DNA of 48,768 nucleotides from assembly GCF_004342115.1 (NCBI RefSeq), contig NZ_SMAC01000023.1:1-48768 (forward strand). Reading direction: 5' to 3'. Source of the DNA: Mannheimia haemolytica (GTDB taxonomy: Bacteria > Pseudomonadota > Gammaproteobacteria > Enterobacterales > Pasteurellaceae). A program made the position numbers and the translations under genes. Below the pieces are notes generated by a model, which saw only the letters and a program-made list of their open reading frames with translations, had not been told where the DNA came from and searched no databases. Each line of letters opens with the position of its first letter. The stretch's first letter is position 1. This document shows, in pieces, positions 8,553 to 18,413 of the stretch.

Positions 8553-11366
8553 TTATTCAGCGATCGTTAAAGCATCTTCAACAAGTTGTTTTTGTTGTTT
8601 TGCGTGTAACGATGGATAACCCACCGCCGGTGAAGCAGAAGCCGGTCTGCCTGCGTAAGTTAATTTTGCATCTTCCGGCAGAGAAGCCTCAAAATTGTGC
8701 TTGCTGCAATACCACGCACCTTGGTTTAGTGGCTCTTCTTGACACCAGACAAAGTCTTTAACGTGAGCGTAAGGCTCGAGAATTTGTTGCATTTCTTCAA
8801 GTGGGAACGGGTAGAGCTGTTCGATACGAATAATGGCAACGTCCGTTTGGTTATTTTCACGGCGTTTTTCAATTAAGTCGTAGTACACTTTACCCGAACA
8901 CATCACCACACGTTTGACTTGTTTAGGATCGATATTATCGAGCTCGCCAATCACATTTTGGAATGAACCGTTAATCAATTCATCAAGAGATGACACCGCA
9001 AGTGGGTGGCGTAGCAATGATTTTGGTGTGATTGCAACCAATGGGCGACGCATTTTGCGGATCGCTTGACGGCGTAACATATGGTAAACCTGTGCCGGTG
9101 TTGATGGCACGCAAACTTGAATATTTTGCTGAGCACAAAGCTGTAAATAGCGTTCCACTCGGGCAGAGGAGTGTTCCGGCCCTTGACCTTCATAGCCGTG
9201 TGGTAATAACATCACTAAACCGCACATTCTGCCCCATTTTTGTTCGCCTGAGCTGATAAATTGGTCGATAACAATTTGAGCTCCGTTAGCGAAATCTCCA
9301 AATTGAGCTTCCCAAATGGTCAGTGTTTTCGGGTCGGTAGTGGCAAAGCCATATTCAAAGGCGAGTACCGCTTCTTCAGAGAGTACGGAATCCCATACTT
9401 GGAAACGCCCTTGATTGGCGTGCAGTTGAGTAAGTGGCACATAGCCTGTTCCATCATTTTGGTTATGGATTACCGCATGGCGATGGAAGAAAGTGCCACG
9501 TCCGGCATCTTCTCCTGAAAGGCGAACATGTGTGCCTTCGTCTAACAAAGTAGCGTATGCCATTGTTTCAGCCATACCCCAGTCGAATAATTTCTTGCCT
9601 TCATACATCTCTTTGCGATCAGTGTAGATCTTTTCAACCCGAGAATGAGCTTTAAGCGAAGCCGGATATTCGCACACCCGTTTGGCAATGGTTAAGAATC
9701 GTTCTTCAGGGAATTTACTTTCGTATAGGGCAGTCCAGTCGTAATTGAGATATTGTAGCCAATCGACCGCTGCCATATCCATTTCACGCCATTCCGGCAC
9801 AACGCATTCGCCGTTGTCTAAGGCATCACGATACAGGTTTAACATCTCGATTTCTTGCTCGTTGGTTAAAACACCTTCGGTAATTAAACGATCCGCATAG
9901 ACTTTGCGAGGTGTCGGGTGTTTTTTGATGATGCTATACATCATCGGCTGAGTTGCTAAAGGCTCATCGGCTTCATTATGACCGTGACGACGGTAAGAGA
10001 TTAAATCAATAAAAATATCACGTTTAAATTTAGTACGATATTCCACAGCCATTCTCGCTGCAAAGGCAACAGCTTCCGGATCATCACCATTAACGTGAAT
10101 AATCGGTGCCTGAATCATTTTGGCAATGTCGGTACAAAATTCGGTGGAGCGGGTGTCATTTGGGTTAGAGGTGGTAAATCCGATTTGGTTGTTGATCACA
10201 ATACGGATAGTGCCTCCTACTTTATAGCCACGAGCATTTGCCATATTTAAGGTTTCTTGCACTACACCTTGCCCTGCCACTGCAGAGTCACCGTGAACGG
10301 TCACCGCAAGCACCTTTTCGTGTTCGGTATCACGCATACGTTCTTGTCTTGCACGCACTGAGCCGATTACCACCGGGCTAACAATCTCTAAATGCGATGG
10401 GTTGAAAGCAAGGGTAAGGTGAACGTTTTTATCATCTACGGCAAAGTTTGAGGAGAAACCTTGGTGGTATTTCACATCGCCCGTGCGGCTTTCATCAGCG
10501 TGTTTGCCGGCAAATTCATCAAACAATTCTGCCGGGCGTTTACCAAATACGTTCACTAACATATTCAAACGACCACGGTGTGCCATACCTAAAACCACAT
10601 CGGTCATACCTTGACGGGAAGCGTGGCGGATAATTTCTTTCATCATCGGAATAAAGGCATCACTGCCTTCCAATGAGAACCGTTTTGCCCCCGGGAATTT
10701 TGCCCCTAAGTAACGCTCTAAACCATCGGCAGCGGTCAATTCGCTTAATAAATTCAGTTTTTCTGCTTTGGTGAACAGCGGTTTGTTTAGCACGCTTTCC
10801 ATTTTGGCTTGAAGCCAGTTGCGTTGTTCAATATCTTGAACGTGCATAAATTCTAAACCAATAGGCCCTAAATAAGTTTCTTTTAGGGCTTTATCCAGTT
10901 CGCTGAGCTTCATTGTGTCTTTATCATAGACATAGCGACCGACCGTAAAAGTTTCGTTGAGATCTTCATCGGTGAAGCCGTGATATTTGTAGTCCAATTC
11001 AGGCACGCTGGAGGTTTTCCAACGGTAATAGTTAATTGGGTCTAGTTTTGCCTCTAAATAGCCACGGAAACGGTGAGCGTTAATCCATTGCAGTAAGCGA
11101 ACTTGTTTCGCCCCTGCTTCTGGGTCAATAATAGTGACGGATTGAGGTTGCTGTTCACGGGCTAATTTACGGAAATAGTCACGAATAGGGGTGTGAGCTT
11201 GTTCAAATTGGGGAGTTTTAGGAAATGAATCAAAGATGTTTCTCCAGCTTTCATCAACATTTGCTGGATTTTCTAGATACTGTTCATAAATTTCTTCTAT
11301 ATAAGATTGGTTTGCACCGCCTAATGCAGATGATGCAAGCCAATCATCAAAATGTGTATATTGCAT
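8553..11366 (-). CDS. sucA: 2-oxoglutarate dehydrogenase E1 component
   Basis: 937 residues (E. coli 933). Thiamine-diphosphate enzyme that decarboxylates 2-oxoglutarate and passes the succinyl group to the SucB lipoyl arm. The N-terminus has YIEEIYEQYLENPANVDESW, the E2-binding segment. The active-site region has MGMAHRGRLNMLVNV and HGDSAVAGQGVVQETLN. The thiamine/magnesium region has ISYRRHGHNEADEP, and the C-terminal transketolase half includes LPHGYEGQGPEHSSAR. First gene of the leftward sucABCD operon. Confidence 0.98.
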   Translation of the reverse strand: MQYTHFDDWLASSALGGANQSYIEEIYEQYLENPANVDESWRNIFDSFPKTPQFEQAHTPIRDYFRKLAREQQPQSVTIIDPEAGAKQVRLLQWINAHRFRGYLEAKLDPINYYRWKTSSVPELDYKYHGFTDEDLNETFTVGRYVYDKDTMKLSELDKALKETYLGPIGLEFMHVQDIEQRNWLQAKMESVLNKPLFTKAEKLNLLSELTAADGLERYLGAKFPGAKRFSLEGSDAFIPMMKEIIRHASRQGMTDVVLGMAHRGRLNMLVNVFGKRPAELFDEFAGKHADESRTGDVKYHQGFSSNFAVDDKNVHLTLAFNPSHLEIVSPVVIGSVRARQERMRDTEHEKVLAVTVHGDSAVAGQGVVQETLNMANARGYKVGGTIRIVINNQIGFTTSNPNDTRSTEFCTDIAKMIQAPIIHVNGDDPEAVAFAARMAVEYRTKFKRDIFIDLISYRRHGHNEADEPLATQPMMYSIIKKHPTPRKVYADRLITEGVLTNEQEIEMLNLYRDALDNGECVVPEWREMDMAAVDWLQYLNYDWTALYESKFPEERFLTIAKRVCEYPASLKAHSRVEKIYTDRKEMYEGKKLFDWGMAETMAYATLLDEGTHVRLSGEDAGRGTFFHRHAVIHNQNDGTGYVPLTQLHANQGRFQVWDSVLSEEAVLAFEYGFATTDPKTLTIWEAQFGDFANGAQIVIDQFISSGEQKWGRMCGLVMLLPHGYEGQGPEHSSARVERYLQLCAQQNIQVCVPSTPAQVYHMLRRQAIRKMRRPLVAITPKSLLRHPLAVSSLDELINGSFQNVIGELDNIDPKQVKRVVMCSGKVYYDLIEKRRENNQTDVAIIRIEQLYPFPLEEMQQILEPYAHVKDFVWCQEEPLNQGAWYCSKHNFEASLPEDAKLTYAGRPASASPAVGYPSLHAKQQKQLVEDALTIAE

Positions 11367-11404
11367 AAAGACCTGACCTGTTTGTGGTATGAAATCACGC
11401 CCTT

Positions 11405-11410
11405 ATTATA
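11405..11410 (-). promoter_or_regulatory. Candidate -10 of the sucA promoter
   Basis: On the minus strand a perfect TATAAT lies 39-44 nt before the sucA start, in GGAGTATAATAAGG. No -35 at normal spacing stands out, so the start may depend on an activator or an extended element. An AGGTC ribosome site precedes the ATG. Confidence 0.35.
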
Positions 11411-11530
11411 CTCCAATTTAAGCAAATAAAATGTGAAGTAAGTCTGATTTTTAGATAAATCTTGTGCTGCAAGCGGTTATTTTTAGCATTATTTTTACAA
11501 ATTTTAAACATTTGGTAAAAAGGACGCCTA

Positions 11531-12355
11531 TCAGTGCTCACAACTACATTCACCAAGGCAGATATCGCCATGTAAATTATGGTGATGGTTATGTTTATGT
11601 GAATAAAATGCAACATTACGTGCAAATTGGTCGCCAAAAAAATGGATAAAGCTCGGATCGTGTGTAATGACTTCGGGGCTTCCGGCACAACAAATATGTT
11701 TATTGATGCAAAGCACTTCATCTGTATTCGCCATCACAATATTTAAGTCGTGTGAGACCATTAAAATAGCACAGTTAAGGAGATCCCTTGTTTTATTAAG
11801 TAATTGATAGAGTTCGGTTTGGCCTATAATATCAACGCCTTGCATTGGTTCATCTAACACTAAAAGTTGCGGACGATCTAAAATTGCCCGAGCCAGCAAT
11901 ACACGTTGAAGTTCACCACCCGATAATTTTTGCATACTATTTTCAGTGAGATGGGTAATAGAAAACAGATCTAGTGCTTGGTTAATCATTTCTTTGGTAG
12001 TATGTGGTTTTAGCGCAAGAAATCGATAAACAGTAATGGGCATCGAGGGTTCTAAATGCAATTTTTGTGGTACATAGCCAATTTTGAGTCCTTTTTGATG
12101 AATAACCTTTCCTTTATTTGGGCTAAGTAATTTTAGCAAAATTTTAAGCAGGGTAGATTTTCCTCCACCATTTGGCCCGACTATCGTCGTGATAGAGTTA
12201 GGATAAATAGATAAATTAATATTTTGTAATGCTTTTTGTCCATTGAAAGACACTTCAATATTCTCAAGAGAAACCAGTGATGTCGCGGATAAATTCTGTT
12301 TGAATAGTTCAAATGTAGTGGTATTTAGATTCGGTTTAAGATGATGGATTTTCAT
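11531..12355 (-). CDS. znuC: Zinc ABC transporter, ATP-binding protein
   Basis: 274 residues. ATPase of the high-affinity zinc importer ZnuABC. Walker A is [11 protein letters not shown] near residue 60, the signature is [15 protein letters not shown], Walker B is [12 protein letters not shown], and the H-loop is MVSHDLN. The C-terminal tail is unusually rich in His and Cys ([12 protein letters not shown], then LGECSCEH), as in other ZnuC proteins, which suggests metal sensing. No znuB or znuA is adjacent: its stop faces the sucA promoter region. It diverges from mepM across a 146-bp gap. Zinc repression through Zur is expected for the family, but I could not identify a clear Zur box in the gap. 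Confidence 0.9.
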   Translation of the reverse strand: MKIHHLKPNLNTTTFELFKQNLSATSLVSLENIEVSFNGQKALQNINLSIYPNSITTIVGPNGGGKSTLLKILLKLLSPNKGKVIHQKGLKIGYVPQKLHLEPSMPITVYRFLALKPHTTKEMINQALDLFSITHLTENSMQKLSGGELQRVLLARAILDRPQLLVLDEPMQGVDIIGQTELYQLLNKTRDLLNCAILMVSHDLNIVMANTDEVLCINKHICCAGSPEVITHDPSFIHFFGDQFARNVAFYSHKHNHHHNLHGDICLGECSCEH

Positions 12356-12501
12356 TGATATAAAAAAATTAGGGGTATTGAGTTAAAATTAGCTGATTTT
12401 TCGTGTTGTGACAATAGATTAAATGAATTTTTTCTTGGTAAAATAGTCTACTCAGAAAAATATGTAAATTTTAGTAAATTTTAAAAATAGCGGGATATAT
12501 T

Positions 12502-14031
12502 TTGCAACATGTAATTTTAGCGAGAGATCGTAAGCGACATAAAAAACATTTTAAGATTGCGGTTTTCTTATTAGCGGTATTTAGTCTATTTGTTGGTATT
12601 GTTCTCGCACTAAAAGATCAATCCTCAATCAATAATACATCTTCACAGGAAGATATTATTGCCATTGATAAACAGGAAAAATATCAGAGTATCAACACTA
12701 ATTTGGCGGAAAATAATACTCTCCATCAGGAGCAACATTCCAGTTTTATTAATTATGTGACTGATTTACTGACTCAGTCGGCATTAGTAATCGAACATGA
12801 CGACGAAATTGTTGATGATCAAACAGCGACTTCTTATGAAGATGAATTAGTTGGGCAAGACGATGAAGTAGAAGAAGGGATTGAAACGGTTGAAAATCAA
12901 GTTCCTGGGGAAAAACTCCCAGAAGAAGCTGAAAAGGCATTAGAAGATTTACTTGATGTGGCTGATCAAGCACTACGAATTCAAAACCAATTCAGTTATA
13001 CCGTAGCTCGAGGCGATAAACTTAAAGATGTATTAGAGCAATCAGGCTTAACTGCATCCGTTGCGAAAAATTTAATTAAGCAACATTCGGCATTAGCACA
13101 ATTAGAACCGGGTCAACAATTTTATTGGGTATTAGATAATGACGGTGAATTAGAATATATGAACTGGCTGGTTTCCGAAAAAGAGGAACGGGTTTATGAG
13201 CGAAAAGAAAATGGTAAATTTTCTTTTCAAAGATTTGAGAAAAAAGGGGAATGGAAGTTAGATGTTGTAAGAGGAACTATTCAGAATAGTTTTGCGGTTA
13301 GCTTAAAAGCCGTTGGCTTATCAGACCGCCAAATTAACCAGCTAGCGGTTGGATTGCAGTCACAAATTGCGACGAATAAATTAAAAAAAGGGGATAGGTT
13401 TGCAATTCTGATTAAGCGGGAATATATTGACGGCAAAGTAACGGATTTAGGAAATGTGGAAGGAATCCATGTAATTAGCAGTAAAAAAAGTTATTATGCT
13501 ATTCAAGCAGATAATGGACGCTATTATAGTCGATATGGTGAAACATTAAGTGGAGGATTTGCTCGTCATCCATTATTATTTGCAGCAAGAGTAACTTCTT
13601 CTTTCAACCCCAAACGCAGACACCCTATTACAGGGAGAATTAGTCCGCATAAAGGGGTTGACTATGGCGTGCCAATAGGTACTCCGATCATCGCACCAAG
13701 TGATGGTGTCGTAGAGCATGTGGCATATCAAGCCCGTGGAGCAGGACGTTATATTCGGATAAAACACGGACATATTACGACTGTTTATATGCACCTCAGC
13801 AAAACGTTGGTAAAACCAGGGCAGAGTGTTAAAAAAGGGGAGCGGATAGCATTATCGGGTAATACAGGCGGTTCAACCGGGCCTCATTTACACTATGAAT
13901 TCCATATTAATGGTCGACCGGTCAACCCGATTACGGTAAAATTGCCTGGCTCAAATTCAGGTATGGGTAATAAAGAACGTCAAGCATTCTTAAATAAAGC
14001 GAAGAATGTAGAAAGTAGATTAAAAATGTAA
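12502..14031 (+). CDS. mepM: M23-family murein DD-endopeptidase (MepM-like)
   Basis: 509 residues from a TTG start at 12502, supported by an upstream CGGGATA ribosome site and by a beginning ([15 protein letters not shown]) as in Pasteurellaceae homologues; no in-frame ATG is better. A membrane anchor at about residues 19-37 is followed by an acidic linker (roughly 95-150). An OapA/LysM-like domain starts [19 protein letters not shown], and the C-terminal peptidase_M23 domain has HKGVDYG (zinc His and Asp) and GPHLHYEFH (HxH). It cuts peptidoglycan cross-links during growth. The catalytic zinc and the divergent zinc transporter gene are thematically linked, as in E. coli. Confidence 0.9.
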   Translation: MQHVILARDRKRHKKHFKIAVFLLAVFSLFVGIVLALKDQSSINNTSSQEDIIAIDKQEKYQSINTNLAENNTLHQEQHSSFINYVTDLLTQSALVIEHDDEIVDDQTATSYEDELVGQDDEVEEGIETVENQVPGEKLPEEAEKALEDLLDVADQALRIQNQFSYTVARGDKLKDVLEQSGLTASVAKNLIKQHSALAQLEPGQQFYWVLDNDGELEYMNWLVSEKEERVYERKENGKFSFQRFEKKGEWKLDVVRGTIQNSFAVSLKAVGLSDRQINQLAVGLQSQIATNKLKKGDRFAILIKREYIDGKVTDLGNVEGIHVISSKKSYYAIQADNGRYYSRYGETLSGGFARHPLLFAARVTSSFNPKRRHPITGRISPHKGVDYGVPIGTPIIAPSDGVVEHVAYQARGAGRYIRIKHGHITTVYMHLSKTLVKPGQSVKKGERIALSGNTGGSTGPHLHYEFHINGRPVNPITVKLPGSNSGMGNKERQAFLNKAKNVESRLKM

Positions 14032-14040
14032 GGATTCTCA

Positions 14041-14724
14041 ATGAAAAAAAATCTAATCACTTTAGGATTAATGTGTTTATCAACCATCACGTTTGCTTCA
14101 GATGCAAAACTAAAAAGCCAGCTTGAAAAAATTGGAGCCACAGATGTTAAAATTTCAGATTCTCCATTAACAGGCTTTAAAATGGCGACTTCAAATGAAG
14201 GTGTTGTATATATCAGCCAAGACGGTCGTTATGTAATTCAAGGTAAAGTATTTGAGCTAAAAAATGGTAAAGCGATTGATATTACTAATCAAGGATTGTT
14301 GGCAGAATTGAATTCATACACTAATGAAATGATCGTATATCCAGCGAAAAATGAGAAACATGTGATTACGGTGTTTATGGATATTACTTGCCATTATTGC
14401 CATTTACTACATACTAAAATCAAAGAATATAATGATTTAGGTATTACCATTCGCTATTTGGCATTCCCGCGTGGTGGAATGAATACCCAAACAGCAAAAC
14501 AAATGGAAGCTATTTGGACATCAGCAGACAAAGTAAAAGCACTGAATGATGCTGAAGATGGTAAATTACCAACCCAAATAAAAACGCCGGATATTGTGAA
14601 AAAACATTACCAATTAGGGATTAAATTTGGTGTGACAGGTACCCCAAATATGGTAACTTCAGAAGGTGAGTTGATTGGTGGTTATGTAGAGCCTAAAGAA
14701 TTAGCGAAAATGTTAAGTGAGTAA
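14041..14724 (+). CDS. dsbC: Thiol:disulfide interchange protein DsbC
   Basis: 227 residues with a signal peptide ending in TFAS (cleavage before DAKLK). Periplasmic disulfide isomerase. The N-terminal dimerisation domain is followed by a thioredoxin fold with the active site CHYC in FMDITCHYCHLLHTK near residue 118. The cis-proline motif is VTGTPNMV. The common DsbC active site is CGYC, so the His at the second position is a variant. It lies 10 nt after mepM and upstream of recJ, an order conserved in many gammaproteobacteria. Confidence 0.93.
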   Translation: MKKNLITLGLMCLSTITFASDAKLKSQLEKIGATDVKISDSPLTGFKMATSNEGVVYISQDGRYVIQGKVFELKNGKAIDITNQGLLAELNSYTNEMIVYPAKNEKHVITVFMDITCHYCHLLHTKIKEYNDLGITIRYLAFPRGGMNTQTAKQMEAIWTSADKVKALNDAEDGKLPTQIKTPDIVKKHYQLGIKFGVTGTPNMVTSEGELIGGYVEPKELAKMLSE

Positions 14725-14739
14725 TTCATTAACTTGAAT

Positions 14740-14786
14740 ACAAGCGGTCTTTTTTTGTAAAATTTTTGCAAAAGAAGACCGCTTGT
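14740..14786. terminator. Inverted uptake-signal hairpin between dsbC and recJ
   Basis: ACAAGCGGTCTT (14740-14751) pairs with AAGACCGCTTGT (14775-14786), a 12-bp stem with a loop of 23 nt. It lies 15 nt after the dsbC stop and ends 22 nt before the recJ start, so it probably terminates the mepM-dsbC transcript. Confidence 0.6.
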
Positions 14787-14808
14787 TGTTTCATTAAAGA
14801 AGAGTATT

Positions 14809-16530
14809 GTGGAAAAAATAATTAAAAGGCGCCCATTATTAACAACGGAAATAGTCTCTACAAACCCGTTATTAAATCGAATCTATCAAAGTCGAGGCAT
14901 AAAGAATACGCAAGAACTAGAGCATAATTTAAAGAATTTGCATAGACCACAGCAACTTGCCAATATTGAGCAAGCCGTTGACTTGCTATTACAAGCCTTT
15001 CGTGAAAAAAGCCGGATCATTATTGTGGGTGATTTTGATGCAGATGGTGCAACCAGTACATCGCTTGCCCTTATTGCGTTACGCCAATTGGGTTTCGATA
15101 AGGTAGATTATTTAATTCCGGATCGTTTTTCTCAGGGGTACGGATTGAGTGTAGCGGTTGCTGAAATGGTATTAGCAAAAGGGGCGGATTTAGTCTTAAC
15201 GGTAGATAATGGAATTTCTTCGACTGAAGGCATTGCTCTGCTAAAAAGCCATCAGATTCAAGTTTTGGTTACCGATCATCATTTACCGCCAGAGAGCCTA
15301 CCCAATGCAGATGCACTGGTAAACCCCAATTTAGCTTTTTGTGAATTTCCGTCTAAATCTTTAGCCGGGGTAGGCGTGATCTTCTATGTAATGATGGCAT
15401 TGCGTTCTCGTATGAGAGAACAACATTTATTTGAAAATAAACCAGAGCCAAATTTTGCTGAATTACTGGATTTAGTCGCTTTAGGCACAGTGGCTGATGT
15501 AGTGCCGTTAGATCAAAATAATCGGATATTGGTGCATCAAGGGTTACAGCGAATCCGTTCAGGGCATTGCCGTTTAGGGATAAAAGCTTTAGCGGAGGTG
15601 GGCAAGCGAGATCTTTCTACTTTGCAAGCAGCAGATTTGGGTTTTGCTATCGCACCACGTTTGAATGCAGCTGGTCGGTTAGAAAATATGTCTTTAGGGG
15701 TTGAGTTACTAATTTGTGAAAATATGGAATTAGCTCGCCGGCTTGCGCTTGATCTTGATTCTCTTAATCAAACCCGAAAAGAGTTTGAACAAGAAATGAA
15801 AGCAGAAGCACTGTCGATTTGTGCGAATTTGCCAAGTCTTGCGCAGTCTGAACAGGCACACGGAATAGTGTTATATCAAGCAGATTGGCACCAAGGTGTA
15901 ATTGGGATCTTAGCTTCTCGCATTAAAGATCAATTTAACCGTCCTGTCATTGCTTTTGCACAAGAAAGTGAGGAAAGTGAATATCTAAAAGGTTCTGCTC
16001 GCTCGATCAACGGAGTACATATGCGAGATTTACTGGAACATATCGATATGCGACATCCAGACTTGATTGAAAAATTTGGTGGACACGCAATGGCGGCTGG
16101 TTTGACTATCCATCAATCAAAATTAGATTTATTTAAACAGATATTTGACCAATCTATTAATGCAATTATCGAGCCTGAGCAATTACAAGGCATCATTTAT
16201 ACCGATGGTGAGTTAAATGCACAAGAGTTTACTTTAGCCAATGCCGAGATGATTAGGCAAGGTGGGCCTTGGGGACAACATTTTCCAGAACCTAGTTTTG
16301 AAGGGGAGTTTAGCATTCTCCAACAAAAATTACTCGCAGGTAAGCATTTAAAATTAATGTTGCAATCAGAGAAAGGGCAACTATTTGATGCAATTTGGTT
16401 TAATGTGGATGTAAGGGCGTTTCCTGACTTATCGATCAAAAAGGCAAGATTAGTTTATAGGTTGGATATTAATGAATTTCGAGGAGAGAAATCTTTGCAA
16501 TTAAAAGTGGAGTATCTTAAATATATTTGA
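14809..16530 (+). CDS. recJ: Single-stranded-DNA-specific exonuclease RecJ
   Basis: 573 residues from a GTG start at 14809 (MEKIIKRRPL), with an AGAAGAG ribosome site. 5'-3' exonuclease acting on single-stranded DNA in recombination and mismatch repair. DHH phosphoesterase motifs are visible: VVGDFDADGATS (motif I), TVDNG (motif II), VTDHHLPP (motif III) and LVALGTVADVVPL (motif IV). The DHHA1 domain has GGHAMAAGLTI. Length matches E. coli RecJ (577). It follows dsbC, the usual neighbour. Confidence 0.95.
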   Translation: MEKIIKRRPLLTTEIVSTNPLLNRIYQSRGIKNTQELEHNLKNLHRPQQLANIEQAVDLLLQAFREKSRIIIVGDFDADGATSTSLALIALRQLGFDKVDYLIPDRFSQGYGLSVAVAEMVLAKGADLVLTVDNGISSTEGIALLKSHQIQVLVTDHHLPPESLPNADALVNPNLAFCEFPSKSLAGVGVIFYVMMALRSRMREQHLFENKPEPNFAELLDLVALGTVADVVPLDQNNRILVHQGLQRIRSGHCRLGIKALAEVGKRDLSTLQAADLGFAIAPRLNAAGRLENMSLGVELLICENMELARRLALDLDSLNQTRKEFEQEMKAEALSICANLPSLAQSEQAHGIVLYQADWHQGVIGILASRIKDQFNRPVIAFAQESEESEYLKGSARSINGVHMRDLLEHIDMRHPDLIEKFGGHAMAAGLTIHQSKLDLFKQIFDQSINAIIEPEQLQGIIYTDGELNAQEFTLANAEMIRQGGPWGQHFPEPSFEGEFSILQQKLLAGKHLKLMLQSEKGQLFDAIWFNVDVRAFPDLSIKKARLVYRLDINEFRGEKSLQLKVEYLKYI

Positions 16531-16651
16531 AATGTTATTTTACGTAAATTTAATAGAATTAATTATATTTGTATTGTAGAATCCGTCCGAATGCGACTTT
16601 AATAGGTTGTGAAGCTATTTTTTTATATAGATTACTATAAGGAAACTTAAT

Positions 16652-17505
16652 ATGAAAATGGAAAAAAAGCCCTTTTCCGTGGATTTTTATTATCGACAGT
16701 GGCATTAGCAGTGGCTGCTTGTGGTAACTTAAGTAAAGTGAGTGATGAAGGAACAACTGAAAACCCGGTATTCCCGAAAATCTCAGAATCTGAATTTAAC
16801 CACGATGGTTCACAATTTGGTTCATGGCCAAACTGGGAAAACGTTCGTCAAATTGAAAAAGGGATGAACAAAGATCAATTATATAATCTAATTGGTCGTC
16901 TTCATTTTGAAGAAGGCTTATATGGTGTTCGTGAATGGGACTATGCATTCAATTACCGTGAAAATGGCGTACATAAAATTTGCCAATTTAAAATTTTATT
17001 CGATAAAAATATGAATGCACAAAGTTTCTTCTGGTATCCAAATGGATGTAATGGAAACTCATCATTTACTTTAACTGGCGATTTCTTATTCGATTTCGAT
17101 AAAGCGACTTTAACTACAAAAGGTAAAGAAGTTGTTGATAATGTTGCTCAACAATTAAAAGCATCTAAAGCACAACAAGTTAAAGTAGCAGGCTATACAG
17201 ACCGTTTAGGCTCTGCTGCTTATAACTTAGACTTATCACAGCGTCGTTCTAATACAGTTAAAGCTCGTTTAGTACAACAAGGCGTTACAGCACAAATTGA
17301 AGCGGTAGGTTATGGTAAAGCGAATCAAGTAAAAGCTTGTGATGGTGAAACTGGTCAAGAATTAAAAGATTGTTTACGCCCTAACCGTCGTGTTGAAATT
17401 TCTGCAAATGGTGGTGTAATGAAACAAAATGAAGGTGGCAATGTTGCAGGTCCTAATGGTCCGGCTCCACTTTATCAAACACCAGCATATGATGGCAGTA
17501 AATAA
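16652..17505 (+). CDS. OmpA-family outer-membrane lipoprotein whose start requires a -1 frameshift
   Basis: The body (in frame from GTG 16699 to 17505) has a SmpA/BamE-like domain (NWENVRQIEKGMNKDQLYNL onward) and an OmpA C-terminal peptidoglycan-binding domain (FDFDKATLTTKG, AGYTDRLGSAAYN, LSQRRSNTV, RPNRRVEI). A lipobox VAAC lies just inside it. No usable start exists in that frame: it is closed by a stop before 16651 and contains no ATG. The only good start, ATG 16652 (or 16658) with an AAGGA site, opens MKMEKKPFSV and stops after 18 codons. A -1 shift at A AAA AAG (16663-16669) joins the two exactly as MKMEKKALFRGFLLSTV plus the lipobox, Cys24, giving a normal 284-residue lipoprotein. The options are programmed frameshifting, transcriptional slippage, slipped-strand variation (7 versus 8 A), or a homopolymer sequencing error. 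Confidence 0.8.
16663..16669 (+). promoter_or_regulatory. Candidate -1 frameshift heptamer A AAA AAG
   Basis: In the frame of ATG 16652 the codons are GAA AAA AAG, giving the X XXY YYZ heptamer A AAA AAG used by E. coli dnaX. A -1 slip makes the next codon GCC at 16669, the exact frame of the lipoprotein. I see only a weak hairpin downstream (AGCAGTGGCTGCT), not an obvious strong stimulator. Confidence 0.45.
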
Positions 17506-17538
17506 TTTCTAGTTTTGACTAACTTAGAGTAGAATATT

Positions 17539-17564
17539 AAGGCAACCAAATGGTTGCCTTTTCT
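17539..17564 (+). terminator. Terminator of the OmpA-family lipoprotein gene
   Basis: AAGGCAACCA (17539-17548) and TGGTTGCCTT (17551-17560) form a compact stem followed by TTCTTTT, 33 nt after the stop codon. Confidence 0.75.
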
Positions 17565-17592
17565 TTTATCTATTTATTTATAGGGGAATACT

Positions 17593-18411
17593 ATGAACTA
17601 CCAAGCTATTGCATTTGATTTAGACGGAACACTACTTTCATCGAACGCAACAATTTTAGAATCCAGTAAAGAGGCTATTAAAAAGGTAAGAGAAAAGGGA
17701 ATTAAAGTCTACTTTGTTACCGGTAGGCACCATACTGCGGTTCGCCCTTATTATGTAGAACTAGGGCTGGATACGCCAGTTGTGTGTTGCAATGGCACTT
17801 ATGTGTATGATTTTAAAAATGAAAAAGTATTAAGCGGTAATCCGTTATCAGCAGAAATTGCTTCAAAATTAGTTAATGATGCACAAGCTCAAGGGATTCA
17901 TACTGCGGTTTATTTTGAAGATGCAATGACTTATGAGTCTTTGAATATTCACTTCACTAAATTCCAAAAATGGGTTGAGTCTTGCGCACCAGAAGTTCGT
18001 CCGAATGTTTATCAGGTAGAAAATTTCCAACAAGAAATTGATAAAGGTGTAACCGTATGGAAAGTGCTTATTAGCGATCCAGATCTTGCCAAAATGCAAA
18101 AATTTGTTGAAAAATTACCGCCTGATCAAGTAAGCCCGGAATGGTCTTGGGTTGATAGGGTTGATATTACCAGTGTTGGTAACAGCAAAGGGGCAAGATT
18201 AGCGGAAGTATTAAAAACAGAAGGTATTGATTTACAAAAGGTGATTGCCTTTGGCGATAATTTCAATGATGTTTCTATGCTAGAAACCGTTGGATTAGGC
18301 ATTGCAATGGGAAATTCAGAACCAGATATTCAGCAAAAAGCGAAGAAAACTATAGGTTCAAATAATGAAGATAGTATTGCTAATGAATTGAAAGCTCAAT
18401 TTAATCTTTAA
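17593..18411 (+). CDS. Cof-type HAD-IIB family phosphatase
   Basis: 272 residues. HAD phosphatase of the Cof/YidA/YbhA class: motif I FDLDGTLLSS near residue 8, motif II VTGRH, a capped C2 domain, the SKGARLAEVLK lysine motif III and motif IV FGDNFNDVSMLE. These cytosolic enzymes dephosphorylate sugar phosphates, pyridoxal phosphate or flavin-type metabolites; the substrate here is unknown. It is 2 nt upstream of narQ and so probably cotranscribed with it. Confidence 0.88.
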   Translation: MNYQAIAFDLDGTLLSSNATILESSKEAIKKVREKGIKVYFVTGRHHTAVRPYYVELGLDTPVVCCNGTYVYDFKNEKVLSGNPLSAEIASKLVNDAQAQGIHTAVYFEDAMTYESLNIHFTKFQKWVESCAPEVRPNVYQVENFQQEIDKGVTVWKVLISDPDLAKMQKFVEKLPPDQVSPEWSWVDRVDITSVGNSKGARLAEVLKTEGIDLQKVIAFGDNFNDVSMLETVGLGIAMGNSEPDIQQKAKKTIGSNNEDSIANELKAQFNL

Positions 18412-18413
18412 TT

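Noticed and set aside
12356-12501. Zur box between znuC and mepM
   Set aside because: Expected from the family, but no stretch matched the known dyad well enough by eye.
16199-16756. Minus-strand frames of 80 and 65 codons over the end of recJ and the start of the lipoprotein gene
   Set aside because: They are shadows of the coding genes, without ribosome sites or family features.
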